64,000 nucleotides of DNA from Marinobacter orientalis. Its GTDB lineage: Bacteria; Pseudomonadota; Gammaproteobacteria; Pseudomonadales; Oleiphilaceae. Position 1 is the stretch's first letter. Each line of letters begins with the position of its first letter. Shown piece after piece: positions 51,118 through 61,300 of this stretch. The position numbers and the translations under genes were made by a program. The stretch lies in the NCBI RefSeq assembly GCF_004792665.1, contig NZ_SRZX01000002.1, forward strand, positions 124,001-188,000, given 5' to 3'. Below the pieces are notes generated by a model. It ran no database searches. It had not been told where the DNA came from and saw only the letters and a list, made by a program, of their open reading frames with translations.

Positions 51118-53307
51118 TTATGGCTCGATGATACGCCGGAAAGGCGGCAAGGCATCCAGCAGTAACTGCCCATAGCGGCGTGCAATAATGCGCCGGTCCA
51201 GAATGGTAACGCGGCCGGTATCGGACTCTGTCCGTAACAGGCGCCCCACCGCCTGGACCAGTTTGATGGAGGCATCGGGTACCGTGATTTCCATGAACGG
51301 ATTCCCGCCCCGGTGCGTTACCCACTCCGCCAGGCTGGCCTCGATGGGATCGTCCGGCACCGAGAATGGCAGCCTTGTGATCACCACATGGCTGAGATAT
51401 TTACCGGGCAGGTCGATACCCTCGGCAAAACTGGCAACACCGAACAGCACGCTGGGAAGGCCCTCGTCGACACGGCTGCAATGACGGCGCAGCACCTCCC
51501 CTTTTGCCATGTCGTCCTGGGTGGTGATCAGGTCCGGATATTCCGGGGCCAGGGCGTCGCGCACCAGTTTCATCTGGCGCCGGGACGTAAACAGCACCAG
51601 GGTCGCCTTCTCGCCCGCCCACAGATCGGGCAGCCGCGATACCACCTGATCGGTAAAGCTGTCGTCTGTGGGCATGGCGGTCATGGCTGGCACTTCCACA
51701 GTCGCCATTTCGCCGTAGCGGAAAGAACTGGGAACCACCACAAAGCGGCTGGTTTCGGGCAGGCCCGCACGGGCTTTCAGGCGGTCGAACCGGCCCAGGG
51801 CGGTCAGGGTTGCACTGGTCAGAACCGCCCCATAGGCGCGGGACCAGAGCCTTGAATACAGCAGGTTGTCCGCCAGTACCGGGCTGCTGAACAGAGTGAT
51901 GTCTTCAGCGTGGTCCCACCGTTGGCGGACGGCCCAGCGAGCGGCCGGTGGCCCGGCGCGCTGCTTTGTCTTTGCCGCATCCTGCTGGCTCTGTTCCGGG
52001 TCCGCTGCCGGTTGACCGGGATTGTCACTCCAGGCCGCCCACAATCGCAGCTGGTCCTCTGCCCGGCTGTGGAAGGAACCGATCACCGGGTACCAGGATT
52101 CCGCCGTATCGCGGTCCACATCGCTGGCTTTACGTTCGTCGAATGCGGTCTGTAACTCCTCCACCATCACACCGAGCTGGCGCGCCAGCGTTGCCGTGGC
52201 TATCCGGGCTTCCACCGCCAGCCCTGCCAGCGCCTCCGGCAAGGCCCCTTCGGGATAGCGCCACTGGGCAGAACGGCGTTCTTCGTTGAATTCCCAGCCG
52301 GTGTTCTGTTCTGCTTCCTCGTAGACCTTCGCCAGGGTCAGATCCACTTCCCGGGAGGCAGAACTGATACGGTCGATGGTTTTTGCCGCCTGGGTGCCCG
52401 GGCTCAGGAACGGCTGCATCTTGCCCAGAGCCTGTGACAGCTGTTTCAGCCATTGGCGCGTGGAATTCAGTGGCACCGACGCCGCAAAATGGTTCAGCGC
52501 CTTGTCCGGCAGGTGATGGGCCTCGTCGAAAATAAACAGGGCATTCTCCGGCTCCGGCAGAATCGCGCCGCCGCCCAGGGCCAGGTCCGCCAGCACCAGA
52601 TCATGGTTGGCCACCACAATGTCAGCGTCGTCCAGGTCCTTGCGGGCATCGAAGAAGGCACAACTGTCGAAATAGCTGCAGTGCCGGTTGGTGCACTGGC
52701 GGTGGTCGGTGGTGACCTGCCGCCAGACATCGTCGGGAATCTGGTCGGGCCAGTGGTCCCGGTCACCATCCCACTTGCGGGAACCGTAGCTGGCCAGCAT
52801 GTCCTCGAAGAAGGCACGGGTGCCGGGTTCTTCCTTGCCCGGGCCATCGAGCAGGAACAGCGGCATGGTGTCGCTGTCGCCGTTGCCCTCGTCATGCAGG
52901 CGTGCTTCCAGCCGTGACATGCACAGATAACGCCCGCGGCCCTTGGCCAGGGTCCAGGTGAAATCCTGCTTGCTGTGTTTTTTCAGGTCCGGCAGGTCCT
53001 TGTGCACGATCTGGTCCTGCAGCGCCACGGTGGCGGTAGAAATTACCAGGGTTTTGCCCAGTGCCCGTGCCACGGGAATGGCGGCAATCAGGTAGGCCAG
53101 CGTCTTGCCGGTACCGGTGCCTGCTTCGACCACACAGGTGCCCGCCGGTGACGTGCGCTGGCCGTCATTCTCGGTAATATCCCCCATATAGCGGGCGATC
53201 TCGGCAATCATCAGGCGCTGGCCGTAACGTGCGCGAATATCCTTGCCGGCCAGTACGTCGCGGTAGGTCTGCTGTATCTGCTGTTTGACGTCCTCGGAAA
53301 GTGCCAT
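51118..53307 (-). CDS. dinG: ATP-dependent DNA helicase DinG
   Basis: A 729-residue superfamily 2 iron-sulfur helicase that unwinds 5'-tailed duplexes, D-loops and R-loops. Walker A is VVEAGTGTGKTLAYLI near residue 60. The four cluster cysteines are in GRGRYLC, and in QCTNRHCSYFDSCAFFDARK. The DEAH box is LFIFDEAHHLPD, and the motif VI region is KLVQAVGRLLRTESDTGRV. The ATG at 53307 shares one base with the gspB stop (TAATG) and replaces a TTG six codons upstream. It is the last gene of a probable mlaA-exeA-gspB-dinG unit. Confidence 0.94.
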   Translation of the reverse strand: MALSEDVKQQIQQTYRDVLAGKDIRARYGQRLMIAEIARYMGDITENDGQRTSPAGTCVVEAGTGTGKTLAYLIAAIPVARALGKTLVISTATVALQDQIVHKDLPDLKKHSKQDFTWTLAKGRGRYLCMSRLEARLHDEGNGDSDTMPLFLLDGPGKEEPGTRAFFEDMLASYGSRKWDGDRDHWPDQIPDDVWRQVTTDHRQCTNRHCSYFDSCAFFDARKDLDDADIVVANHDLVLADLALGGGAILPEPENALFIFDEAHHLPDKALNHFAASVPLNSTRQWLKQLSQALGKMQPFLSPGTQAAKTIDRISSASREVDLTLAKVYEEAEQNTGWEFNEERRSAQWRYPEGALPEALAGLAVEARIATATLARQLGVMVEELQTAFDERKASDVDRDTAESWYPVIGSFHSRAEDQLRLWAAWSDNPGQPAADPEQSQQDAAKTKQRAGPPAARWAVRQRWDHAEDITLFSSPVLADNLLYSRLWSRAYGAVLTSATLTALGRFDRLKARAGLPETSRFVVVPSSFRYGEMATVEVPAMTAMPTDDSFTDQVVSRLPDLWAGEKATLVLFTSRRQMKLVRDALAPEYPDLITTQDDMAKGEVLRRHCSRVDEGLPSVLFGVASFAEGIDLPGKYLSHVVITRLPFSVPDDPIEASLAEWVTHRGGNPFMEITVPDASIKLVQAVGRLLRTESDTGRVTILDRRIIARRYGQLLLDALPPFRRIIEP

Positions 53308-54032
53308 TACCGGGGACTCACCCAATTGCGGACAACCCCTACGCGGAATCGACGACCATCCATGCTCAGCTCTACGCCCTCCTCGGTAATCCGCTCCACG
53401 GTAATGCCGGAAAACGATTCCCCGTGCCGCAGGTAGTTGTCATTGATCGTCACCCGTCTGGACGATGGCTTGGACGCATAAATATGACTGTTGAAAATCA
53501 GGTCAGGTACCCTTTTCTGGAATGACAATGGGAGCTCTACAAGATGTGGTGTGCGTTCGGCAGCCGCATCGTTCTCGGCCGCCTCGGAGGGATTCACAGC
53601 GCTGGATTGCCTTGTCGTCGGGACGATGACTGTAGGCCGCTCGGGGCTGATTTCATCCAGTGAAGGCCGGGCTACGCCGGGCACCGGTATTTCGACGGCA
53701 TTGGCGAGCGAATCGCCGCGCCCTGCCGATGTCTCTGCAGGTGAAGGCGCCGGCCCGGGCCCGGTTATACCCGGCTCCGGCTCGGCTGCAACTGGCTCAA
53801 CCCCGGCAACTGGCGCGGCAGGCTCCTGAATTGCAGTGATGGAGTCCCGGGGCCACAATGCCCAGGCCAGAACGCCAGCATTCAGCACAAGACCGAGGCC
53901 GACCCACACCAGTACCGGTACGGATTTTTTTTTCGGTTTGTGGATCAGCTGCACCTGTTGGCCAAGATCCGGCACCCGGCCCTGACGGCGCTCTGTTTCC
54001 GATTTTCTCAGGGCATCAAGAATATAGGACAT
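53307..54032 (-). CDS. gspB: General secretion pathway protein GspB
   Basis: A 241-residue inner-membrane protein. It starts SYILDALRKSETERRQGRVP, the GspB/ExeB signature, has one TM helix near residues 38-58 (VPVLVWVGLGLVLNAGVLAW), a Pro/Ala/Glu-rich linker, and the C-terminal GspB domain (LPLSFQKRVPDLIFNSHIYA to RFRVGVVRNWVSP). With an ExeA/GspA ATPase it helps place the type II secretin in the peptidoglycan. It lies 5 bp after the exeA-like gene. The other gsp genes are not in the window. Confidence 0.9.
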   Translation of the reverse strand: MSYILDALRKSETERRQGRVPDLGQQVQLIHKPKKKSVPVLVWVGLGLVLNAGVLAWALWPRDSITAIQEPAAPVAGVEPVAAEPEPGITGPGPAPSPAETSAGRGDSLANAVEIPVPGVARPSLDEISPERPTVIVPTTRQSSAVNPSEAAENDAAAERTPHLVELPLSFQKRVPDLIFNSHIYASKPSSRRVTINDNYLRHGESFSGITVERITEEGVELSMDGRRFRVGVVRNWVSPR

Positions 54033-54037
54033 GCCGG

Positions 54038-55723
54038 TTAACCGCTCCCCGCTGATCGCAGCCGGGGACCGTCGGATTCCAGGTCATTATTCATCTGGAT
54101 AATCGTCATAGCGCCGGCAATACCGTCCACCTTCAGCCCTTTGCGTTTCTGGTACCAGCGAATCTGATCCCCGGTCGTCATGCGGTTTATACGATTCTCC
54201 TCTTCACGGGAGCCGGAGTAGCGGCTGGCCAGCTCCATCATTCGTGACCCCATCCATATCTGCGCTGACACACTGCTGTCGCTATCTTCTTCACTGTTCT
54301 GGCGAATGTGGGGAGGCACCTCCCACAACACCGTGAACTCACCAAACCAGTAAGGCTCCAGGCTGGAAAAGCTCAGGTCACGCTGGCCTTCCGGACGCTC
54401 TATGGTTGCGCGGTCACCCTCGAGCCCGCTCAGAACCGTGTAGCGGCTGTCACCCGCACCGTTGCGCAGTTGCAGAATGGCAGGCCGGTTCAGGTGTTCC
54501 AGGCTCCTTCGCGACCCCCGGTTATCGAGGCAGCCCAGGCCCTGCTCCTCGGCATAATCGCAGGCAATGGGATGGTTGGATGCCCTGTAGTCCCGGCCCC
54601 ACACAGCGAACAGTTCGCCGAAGGCCGCACGGAGAGAAAGGGTGTCATCAGGAAATTCGAAGTCTGGCAATGAGCCTTCGATGATGGTTACCGGCTCCGG
54701 CAAAAGCTCCGGGGTGGGCTCGAACGACGGCTCTACCCGTTCGATGGTTCCGGACAGGGCAACGCCGTCAGGTTCAGCGGATACCCCGGTAGTTATCCTG
54801 CCGGATGCCGGCAGGCGGTCCAGTGCCCAGGCGGTCATGACAACAGCCACCACAACACTGGCCGCTACCGGTACAAGGTACGATTTGCCGGAACGCCCTC
54901 CGGATTGCTTCCCGCGGCGGTTTCCGTTCACTTCCCGGGCCGCAGTGCGGATATGGGAAGCGCTGATCTGATGCTCGCCCTCCGCATAGGCACCCAGCAA
55001 AGCGCGATCACTGATCAGGTTGATCAGTCTGGGTATGCCCTTGCTTGAACGGTACAGGGCGCGCACCGCACCGTCGGTGAAAATCTCGCCCCGAAGTCCG
55101 GCAACACTGAGCCGGTAGCGCAGATAGGCTTCTATTTCCTCACGGCCAAGGGCATCCAGATGGTAGCGCGCGGTCACCCGCTGGTTCAGTTGCCGTAATT
55201 GCGGAAGCTCGAGAATCTCCTGCAACTCCGGCTGGCCCAGCAGCACAATCTGCAAAAGCTTTTTTTCGGCGGTTTCCAGATTGGTCAGCAGGCGCAGTTG
55301 TTCAAGTACCTCGGCAGACAGGTTCTGCGCCTCATCAATCATCAATACCTTGTGGCGGCCGGCGGCATGAGCCTTGAGCAGATCATCGTTGATCAGCCCC
55401 ACCAGTTCCTTGATGGACGCCCCCACCGGGTGGGGAATCTCAAGCTCGTCGCAGATGGACGACAATAATTCCCGCGCCGATAATCTGGGGTTCAGGATCA
55501 GGGCAATATCGACATGATCGGGAACGTTCTCGATGAAACAGCGGCTGACTGTGGTCTTGCCGGTGCCGACCTCGCCCGTAATCACGATGAACCCGCCCTG
55601 CCCCTGTACTCCATACATCAGGTGCGCCAGCGCTTCCTTGTGACGCTCGCTGAGATACAGGTAGCGGGGATCGGGAGCGATCGAAAACGGGGGCTCCCGA
55701 AAACCGAAGAAATCGTAGTACAT
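54038..55723 (-). CDS. ExeA/GspA-family AAA ATPase with peptidoglycan-binding domain
   Basis: A 561-residue bitopic protein. It starts YYDFFGFREPPFSIAPDPRY, the ExeA hallmark. The AAA domain has ITGEVGTGKTTVSRCFIENV near residue 45, VLMIDEAQNLSAEVLEQLR, and QIVLLGQPELQEILELPQLR. A TM helix lies near 280-300 (VPVAASVVVAVVMTAWAL). The periplasmic part has a C39-like segment (EEQGLGCLDNRGSRRSLEHL) and a C-terminal PG-binding motif (QIRWYQKRKGLKVDGIAGAM). It pairs with GspB; in Aeromonas ExeAB assembles the type II secretin. Confidence 0.9.
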   Translation of the reverse strand: MYYDFFGFREPPFSIAPDPRYLYLSERHKEALAHLMYGVQGQGGFIVITGEVGTGKTTVSRCFIENVPDHVDIALILNPRLSARELLSSICDELEIPHPVGASIKELVGLINDDLLKAHAAGRHKVLMIDEAQNLSAEVLEQLRLLTNLETAEKKLLQIVLLGQPELQEILELPQLRQLNQRVTARYHLDALGREEIEAYLRYRLSVAGLRGEIFTDGAVRALYRSSKGIPRLINLISDRALLGAYAEGEHQISASHIRTAAREVNGNRRGKQSGGRSGKSYLVPVAASVVVAVVMTAWALDRLPASGRITTGVSAEPDGVALSGTIERVEPSFEPTPELLPEPVTIIEGSLPDFEFPDDTLSLRAAFGELFAVWGRDYRASNHPIACDYAEEQGLGCLDNRGSRRSLEHLNRPAILQLRNGAGDSRYTVLSGLEGDRATIERPEGQRDLSFSSLEPYWFGEFTVLWEVPPHIRQNSEEDSDSSVSAQIWMGSRMMELASRYSGSREEENRINRMTTGDQIRWYQKRKGLKVDGIAGAMTIIQMNNDLESDGPRLRSAGSG

Positions 55724-55736
55724 AAGTATCCAGTCG

Positions 55737-56531
55737 TCAGAAATCCTCGAGCATCAGATCCTCGTCGTCATCGCTGGCAAAAGGATCATTCACGGTGCGG
55801 CCATCGCTAATCAGATAGGCCCTGCGTTGAAGGTAGGCGTTCCGGATAAAGGTATAGTCGTCTCCGGACATGAAGGCCTCGGCAGGAATCAGGTCAGCCC
55901 GCCGGTCTACAATCTGCAGTGCCCTGGCGTAATAGACATCCGGGCTTTCCGCCAGGTCCCAGGCGGAGGGCAACACCACCGTATCCGACAAAAAACCGCC
56001 AAAATCCCGCGGAGTCGATGGCCCCAGGAAAGGCAGCATCAGATAGGGTCCGGATTCCGTGCCCCAATAACCCAGGGTCTGACCAAAATCTTCCGGCCGT
56101 TCCGGCAGGTCGAACATGGTGGCCACATCAATGAACCCGCCCAGGCCGAACACGGTGTTATAGGTAAACCGCCCTGCAGCTACCACGGCGGACTCGCCCT
56201 TGAGCTGGAAGATGCTGTTGGCAAAATTACGGATTTCCGTCAGGTTACTGAAAAAGTTGGTTACCCCACGGTCCGCAAAACCCGGCATAATAGCCCGGTA
56301 GCCTTTAGCAACCGGCCTCAGGAACCAGTTGTCAATGGTTTCATTGAAACGGTATACCTTGCGGTTCCAGTCCTCGTAAGGGTCAATTTCGCTTGCCGGG
56401 GCGTCAAGCTTTTGCTGGGCCATGTCGGGGTCGGCCGGCTGAACAGTCTGCGCAGCCGCGCCACCTGCAAACAGGAACAGTGCAATCAGGGCGCCAGAAA
56501 GCGGGTGCCGGAAAAAAATGTCTCTCATCAT
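55737..56531 (-). CDS. mlaA: MlaA/VacJ family outer-membrane lipid-asymmetry protein lacking a lipobox
   Basis: A 264-residue protein of the Mla phospholipid-retrieval pathway. The body is clearly MlaA: DPYEDWNRKVYRFNETIDNW, RGVTNFFSNLTEIRNFANSI, RFTYNTVFGLGGFIDVATMF, and FGQTLGYWGTESGPYLMLPF. MlaA is normally a lipoprotein, but here the signal peptide (ALIALFLFAGGAAAQ) has no cysteine and looks like a signal peptidase I site; I see no Cys in the protein. It may be held by its donut fold in the outer membrane instead. Tandem ATGs (56531, 56528) are possible starts. It precedes exeA by 13 bp. Confidence 0.9.
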   Translation of the reverse strand: MMRDIFFRHPLSGALIALFLFAGGAAAQTVQPADPDMAQQKLDAPASEIDPYEDWNRKVYRFNETIDNWFLRPVAKGYRAIMPGFADRGVTNFFSNLTEIRNFANSIFQLKGESAVVAAGRFTYNTVFGLGGFIDVATMFDLPERPEDFGQTLGYWGTESGPYLMLPFLGPSTPRDFGGFLSDTVVLPSAWDLAESPDVYYARALQIVDRRADLIPAEAFMSGDDYTFIRNAYLQRRAYLISDGRTVNDPFASDDDEDLMLEDF

Positions 56532-56619
56532 CAGACCTGAGGTTGTTTAATCTGTTTCGGTTCGTCGAAAATACCGGCGTTTTGTCTTCTAATATTAACC
56601 CCCTACCAGGAGGAATCCG

Positions 56620-57027
56620 ATGTCAGTACCCGGGAATCTTGTCAGCACCCTTTCCGTGCCACTGCGCTGGGGTGACATGGATGCTTACGGTCACGCCAAC
56701 AACACAGTTTATTTCCGTTTTTTTGAAGAAGCCCGGATTGTCTGGCTGGCATCCCTTGAGCTTGGTGCGAAAAATGACCCCGACGGCCCGATCATTATAA
56801 AGACCAGTGCCACCTTTCTGAAGGAGCTTTCCCACCCGGCGACAGTCGAAGTAAGAACTTACGCTGACAAGGCAGGCAACTCCAGCCTTGACAGCTATCA
56901 TACCGTGACCGATGTCGAGACCGGAGAACTTTACGCCGAAGGCTATGCAAAGATCGTCTGGTTTGACCGCGTCAACCGCTCGTCCATGGCGCTGCCGGAC
57001 AAACTCCGGGCGCTGGCGGCCAGCTAA
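56620..57027 (+). CDS. Acyl-CoA thioesterase, 4HBT hotdog family
   Basis: A 135-residue hotdog-fold protein. PLRWGDMDAYGHANNTVYFR near residues 13-32 is the 4-hydroxybenzoyl-CoA thioesterase/YbgC-type motif with the catalytic Asp, and the Gly-His-Ala-Asn-Asn turn is typical. It likely cleaves acyl-CoA; the chain preference is unknown. The ATG follows an excellent AGGAGGAATCC site. It is divergent from mlaA (88 bp) and convergent with a FabH-like gene (27 bp). Confidence 0.88.
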   Translation: MSVPGNLVSTLSVPLRWGDMDAYGHANNTVYFRFFEEARIVWLASLELGAKNDPDGPIIIKTSATFLKELSHPATVEVRTYADKAGNSSLDSYHTVTDVETGELYAEGYAKIVWFDRVNRSSMALPDKLRALAAS

Positions 57028-57054
57028 CCGCCCGACACCCTCACTAACACCCTT

Positions 57055-58176
57055 CTATCGGCGGCGAACCACAACGCTGCCGATGGAATACCCGGCACCG
57101 AAAGAACAGATCACGCCCAGATCGCCGGTCGTAAAGTCATCCTTGTGCTTGTGGAACGCGATGATGGAGCCCGCCGAGCTGGTGTTGGCATACTCGTCCA
57201 GAATGACCGGTGCCTCTTCGGTATCGGCGTCACGGCCAAGTACCTTACGGGCAATCAGCTGGTTCATGTTCAGATTGGCCTGGTGCAGCCACATGCGCTT
57301 GAGATCATCCGGCGACAGCGACAGGCTGGAAAGCTGTTTCAGAATGGTTTCAGCCACCATCGGCGATACTTCCTTGAACACCTTCCGACCCTGCTGGACA
57401 AACAGCTTGTCGGGCTTGTTGATGCCAGACTTATCGCCGCGGTTGAGGAAACCGAAGTTATTGCGGATGTTATTGGAGAACTGGGTCTTGAGGCTGGTTC
57501 CCAGAATTTCGAAGCCCTGGCTTGCAGCCACGTCAGAGTCCCGCTCAACCAGGATGGCCGTGCAGGCATCGCCAAAAATGAAGTGGCTGTCGCGGTCGCG
57601 GAAATTCAGGTGGCCGGAACAGATTTCCGGGCTGACCACCAACACTGCCCTGGCGGTGCCATTCTCGACGGCATTGACCGCCGCCTGCAGGCCGAACGTC
57701 GCGGAGCTGCAGGCCACGTTCATGTCGTAGGCGAAGCCCTCTATGCCCAGTGCATCCTGAACCTCGACAGAAATGGCCGGGTACGGGCGCTGAAGGTTGG
57801 AACAGGCGACGATAACGGCATCCACATCCGCTGCAGACTTCCCCGCCTGCTCCAGCGCCTGGTTGCAGGCTGCAACCGACATTTCACACTGTACCGAGGG
57901 CTCGTCATTGCTGCGGTCCGGTATGTTCGGACACATGCGCTCCGGGTCCAGAATGCCTTCCTTGTCGATGACGTGCCGGCGCTTGATTCCCGATGCCTTT
58001 TCGATAAAGGCTGTTGAGGACGGCTGGAGTGGCTCTTCATTACCACTGGCGATCTCGTCGGCATGACGGGCATTGTGGAGTTCCACGAAGGCATTGAATG
58101 CTTCCACCAGCTCGTCGTTGGTAATGGTTGCTGGCGGTGTGTACAACCCGGTCCCGCTGATTACGGCTTTAATCAC
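57055..58176 (-). CDS. Beta-ketoacyl-ACP synthase III-like protein (FabH family)
   Basis: A 373-residue thiolase-fold enzyme. The Cys-His-Asn triad is intact: MNVACSSATFGLQ, WLHQANLNMNQL and DEYANTSSAGS. It is longer than E. coli FabH (about 317) because of an N-terminal insert (about residues 25-60). This larger form occurs in Pseudomonas, where one homologue diverts beta-oxidation products into fatty-acid synthesis (recalled, not checked). The start is GTG 58176. It follows hrpA by 129 bp and lies near fadD and a thioesterase, consistent with acyl-CoA metabolism. Confidence 0.88.
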   Translation of the reverse strand: MIKAVISGTGLYTPPATITNDELVEAFNAFVELHNARHADEIASGNEEPLQPSSTAFIEKASGIKRRHVIDKEGILDPERMCPNIPDRSNDEPSVQCEMSVAACNQALEQAGKSAADVDAVIVACSNLQRPYPAISVEVQDALGIEGFAYDMNVACSSATFGLQAAVNAVENGTARAVLVVSPEICSGHLNFRDRDSHFIFGDACTAILVERDSDVAASQGFEILGTSLKTQFSNNIRNNFGFLNRGDKSGINKPDKLFVQQGRKVFKEVSPMVAETILKQLSSLSLSPDDLKRMWLHQANLNMNQLIARKVLGRDADTEEAPVILDEYANTSSAGSIIAFHKHKDDFTTGDLGVICSFGAGYSIGSVVVRRR

Positions 58177-58290
58177 GCTAACCCCACATCGTAGTTGAAA
58201 AAAGGTTGTGAAACGAAACGATCAAACTGCACCAATGTTGGCTAAATTTTAACACAGTCTCACAGTTTTGGCCGCGACGACAATCGTCTT

Positions 58291-58319
58291 AGACCCGGCT
58301 TCTTTTCAGACCCGGGTCT
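58291..58319 (-). terminator. Hairpin across the hrpA stop codon
   Basis: AGACCCGG (58291-58298) pairs with CCGGGTCT (58312-58319) around 13 nt; the hrpA stop (58306-58308) lies in the loop. No good T run follows, so it is a weak terminator candidate. Confidence 0.35.
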
Positions 58320-61300
58320 TCTCCCACTGCCTGTCCAGACGTTTCACCGACACCGGCACTGCGGTACCGAGTTGCTGGGCAAAGAAGGATACGCGGAATT
58401 CTTCCAGCATCCAGCGGTACAGCACCAGCTCAGGGTCCCGTATAGCCTGGCGCTGCTGCTCATCCCGCTTGCTGGCATAGCGTGACCACAGCGGCTCCAT
58501 CAGGTGCAGGAACTCCCGCTCCCGGCCAAGCTCCCTGGGCATTTTTTCATAACGGATACTGGCCGCTTCGAAATAACGCCCGAAATGGGCCAGCCACTCG
58601 GGCGGCGTCGATACCAGAAATCCCGGATAAACAAGGTGTTGAAGCTGAAATTTCAGGTCAGCCATACTATTGGCCAGCGCCAGGCTGATCTTGCCTTTCA
58701 GCTGCTTCGCTACTTCATGGTAACCGGTCATGGCCTGATGCAGTCGTTCGTCTGCCTCTTCCAGCGCCGGAATAAAACCGGCGCGGCCGGCCTCGAAGGC
58801 CTGCTCAAAAGACGTGCTGTCCCGCGGCACTTCGTCGTTGACAAAATGCTGCATGGCCGTCGCCAGCAGCAAATCGTCCAGCAAAACACGGGCCTTGCCC
58901 ACCGGCGCGAACATCAGTGCAGACGCCTTGAAATAAGGCAGTTTCCGGTCAATGTCATCCAGGGTATTGCCCAGGCGTATCAGAATCAGCCTTGCTACGG
59001 CCTTGCGGGTGGCATCGTCAGCGGTGAGCCGGTCAAGGAAGCGGGTCTGGCGGACCGAATCGCCCTGGTCCTCCAGTGCCGGATACACAGTGACCTCCAT
59101 GCCGCCCTTCTCGGTTCTGACAGCCTGCGGAAGCTCGCCGAAGTCCCAGTCGCGGGAGGTTCTGGCAGGATCATCACCCGGTTGCTTGCGGCTGGCCGAT
59201 GACAGCGCAGCCTGCGCCCGACCTTCGAGCTCGTTCTGCAGTCTTTCCGTTTCCCGGCCCTCGGCGATGGGTTGGCCGGCATCATCCACAACCCGCAGGT
59301 TCATCCGCAGGTGTTTCGGCAGATCTTCCTGCGGCCAGGCCTCGGGATCGATCCGCACCCCGGTCATTCGCCGGAGCTGCTCACCCAGCTGCAATGCAAG
59401 CGGCTCATTGGATGGCTGCAGGTTTTCCAGGGCCGCCTCCACAAAGTCCGGCACTGGCACGAAATTGCGCCGCAAGGCCTTGGGAAGCCCCTTGACCAGC
59501 GCAATACACTTCTCCCGCAACAGGCCGGGCACCAGCCACTCAAGACGTCTGGTCGGCAATTGCCTGAGAGCCATCACCGGCGCCTGCAGGGTTACGCCAT
59601 CCCGCTCGCTGGTGGGCTCAAACTCGTAGCTGAGAGGGTAACGTACACCCTCCCATTCCAGAAAATCCGGGTACAGGGATCCGGCCCGTTCATCCACCGG
59701 ACGCTGGAGAATGTCAGACTCTGTCAGCTCCATATTGCGCAGTTCGTCGGCGCTGAGCTGCTTCCACCAGCTTTCGAAGTGGCGGCCGCTGACAATATCG
59801 GCCGGCAGGCGCTGATCGTAAAAATCCACCAGCACTTCGTCTTCCACCAGCAGATCCCGGCGCCGGGTCTTGCGCTCGAGGTTCTCGACGGTATCGAGCA
59901 ATTCCCGGTTGCGGGCAATGAATGGCGCTCTGGACTGGTAATCCCCCTCCACCAGCGCGCGGCGGATAAACAGCCTCCGGCATTCAGCCGGGTCTACCTT
60001 GCTGTAGGGAATCCGCCGTTTGGAGATGATGTCCAGTCCGTACAGGCTGACCTTCTCATAGCCCATCACCTGGGCACGCTTCTGCTCCCAGTGGGGCTCG
60101 AAATAATGATGTTTGACCACGTGGCCGGCGAGGGGCTCGATCCATTCCGGCTCGATCTTCGCCACCACCCGGGCAAACACACGGCTGGTTTCCACGATTT
60201 CAGCGGCCACAATCCACTTGGGGCCGGTCTTAGACACCCTGGAACCGGGGAAGATCATCACCTTGCGGTTACGGGTCGCCAGGTATTCCTTTTTCTCCAG
60301 CTTTACCGCCACCTGCCCCAGCAGGCCTGCCAGTATGGCCTTGTGGAGCGATTCATAACTGGCCGTTTCGCTGTTGAGTCTGAGCTTCTGCTCGCGGCAG
60401 ATCAGCGTAAGCTGGCGATGGATGTCCCGCCATTCCCGCATCCGCATCCACGACAGGAAGCTTTTCTGGCACAGCTTTTTGAGCTGGTTCTGGGACAGCT
60501 CCTGGCGCTGCTCCTCATAGAAATTCCAGATGTTCAGTAACGTCAGGAAGTCGGATTCCTTGTCATTGAACGGAGCGTGAGCCTGGTCGGCGGCCTGCTG
60601 TTTGTCCTGGGGCCGCTCCCGCGGATCCTGGACACTGAGACCGGCGATGATCACCAGTGTTTCCGCCAGGCTGCCCTGCTCCGAAGACGTGACCAGCATG
60701 CGCGCCAGTCGCGGGTCCAGCGGCAGCCGCGCCATGGTTCTGCCAAGGCCGGTCAGCTGGCGCCTGTCATCGACCGCCCCGAGTTCTTCCAGAAGCTTGT
60801 AGCCGTCATTGATCAGGCGGCGATCCGGCGGTTCCAGGAACGGGAAGTGGCGGATGTCCCCCAGCCCGGAGGTGGTCATCTGCAGGATAACGGACGCCAG
60901 GTTGGTGCGCAGAATCTCGGGGTCGGTATATTCCGGCCGGTTTATAAAGTCGGTTTCATCGTAAAGCCGGAAACAGATACCCGGCGCCACCCGGCCACAT
61001 CGCCCTGCCCGCTGGTTGGCACTGGCCTGGGACACCGGCTCGATGGGCAGACGCTGGATCTTCGAACGCACGCTGTAACGACTGATCCGCGCCACACCGG
61101 TGTCGATCACGTAGCGTATGCCCGGAACGGTCAGCGAGGTTTCCGCCACGTTGGTGGACAGTACAATCCGGCGACCGCGGTGGCTCTGGAAAATCCGGTT
61201 CTGTTCCTGGTTGCTGAGGCGCGAATACAGCGGCAATACTTCGGTATGGCGCAGGTCCGCATGGCGCAGAACCTTGCTCAGGCCGCGGATTTCCCGTTCA

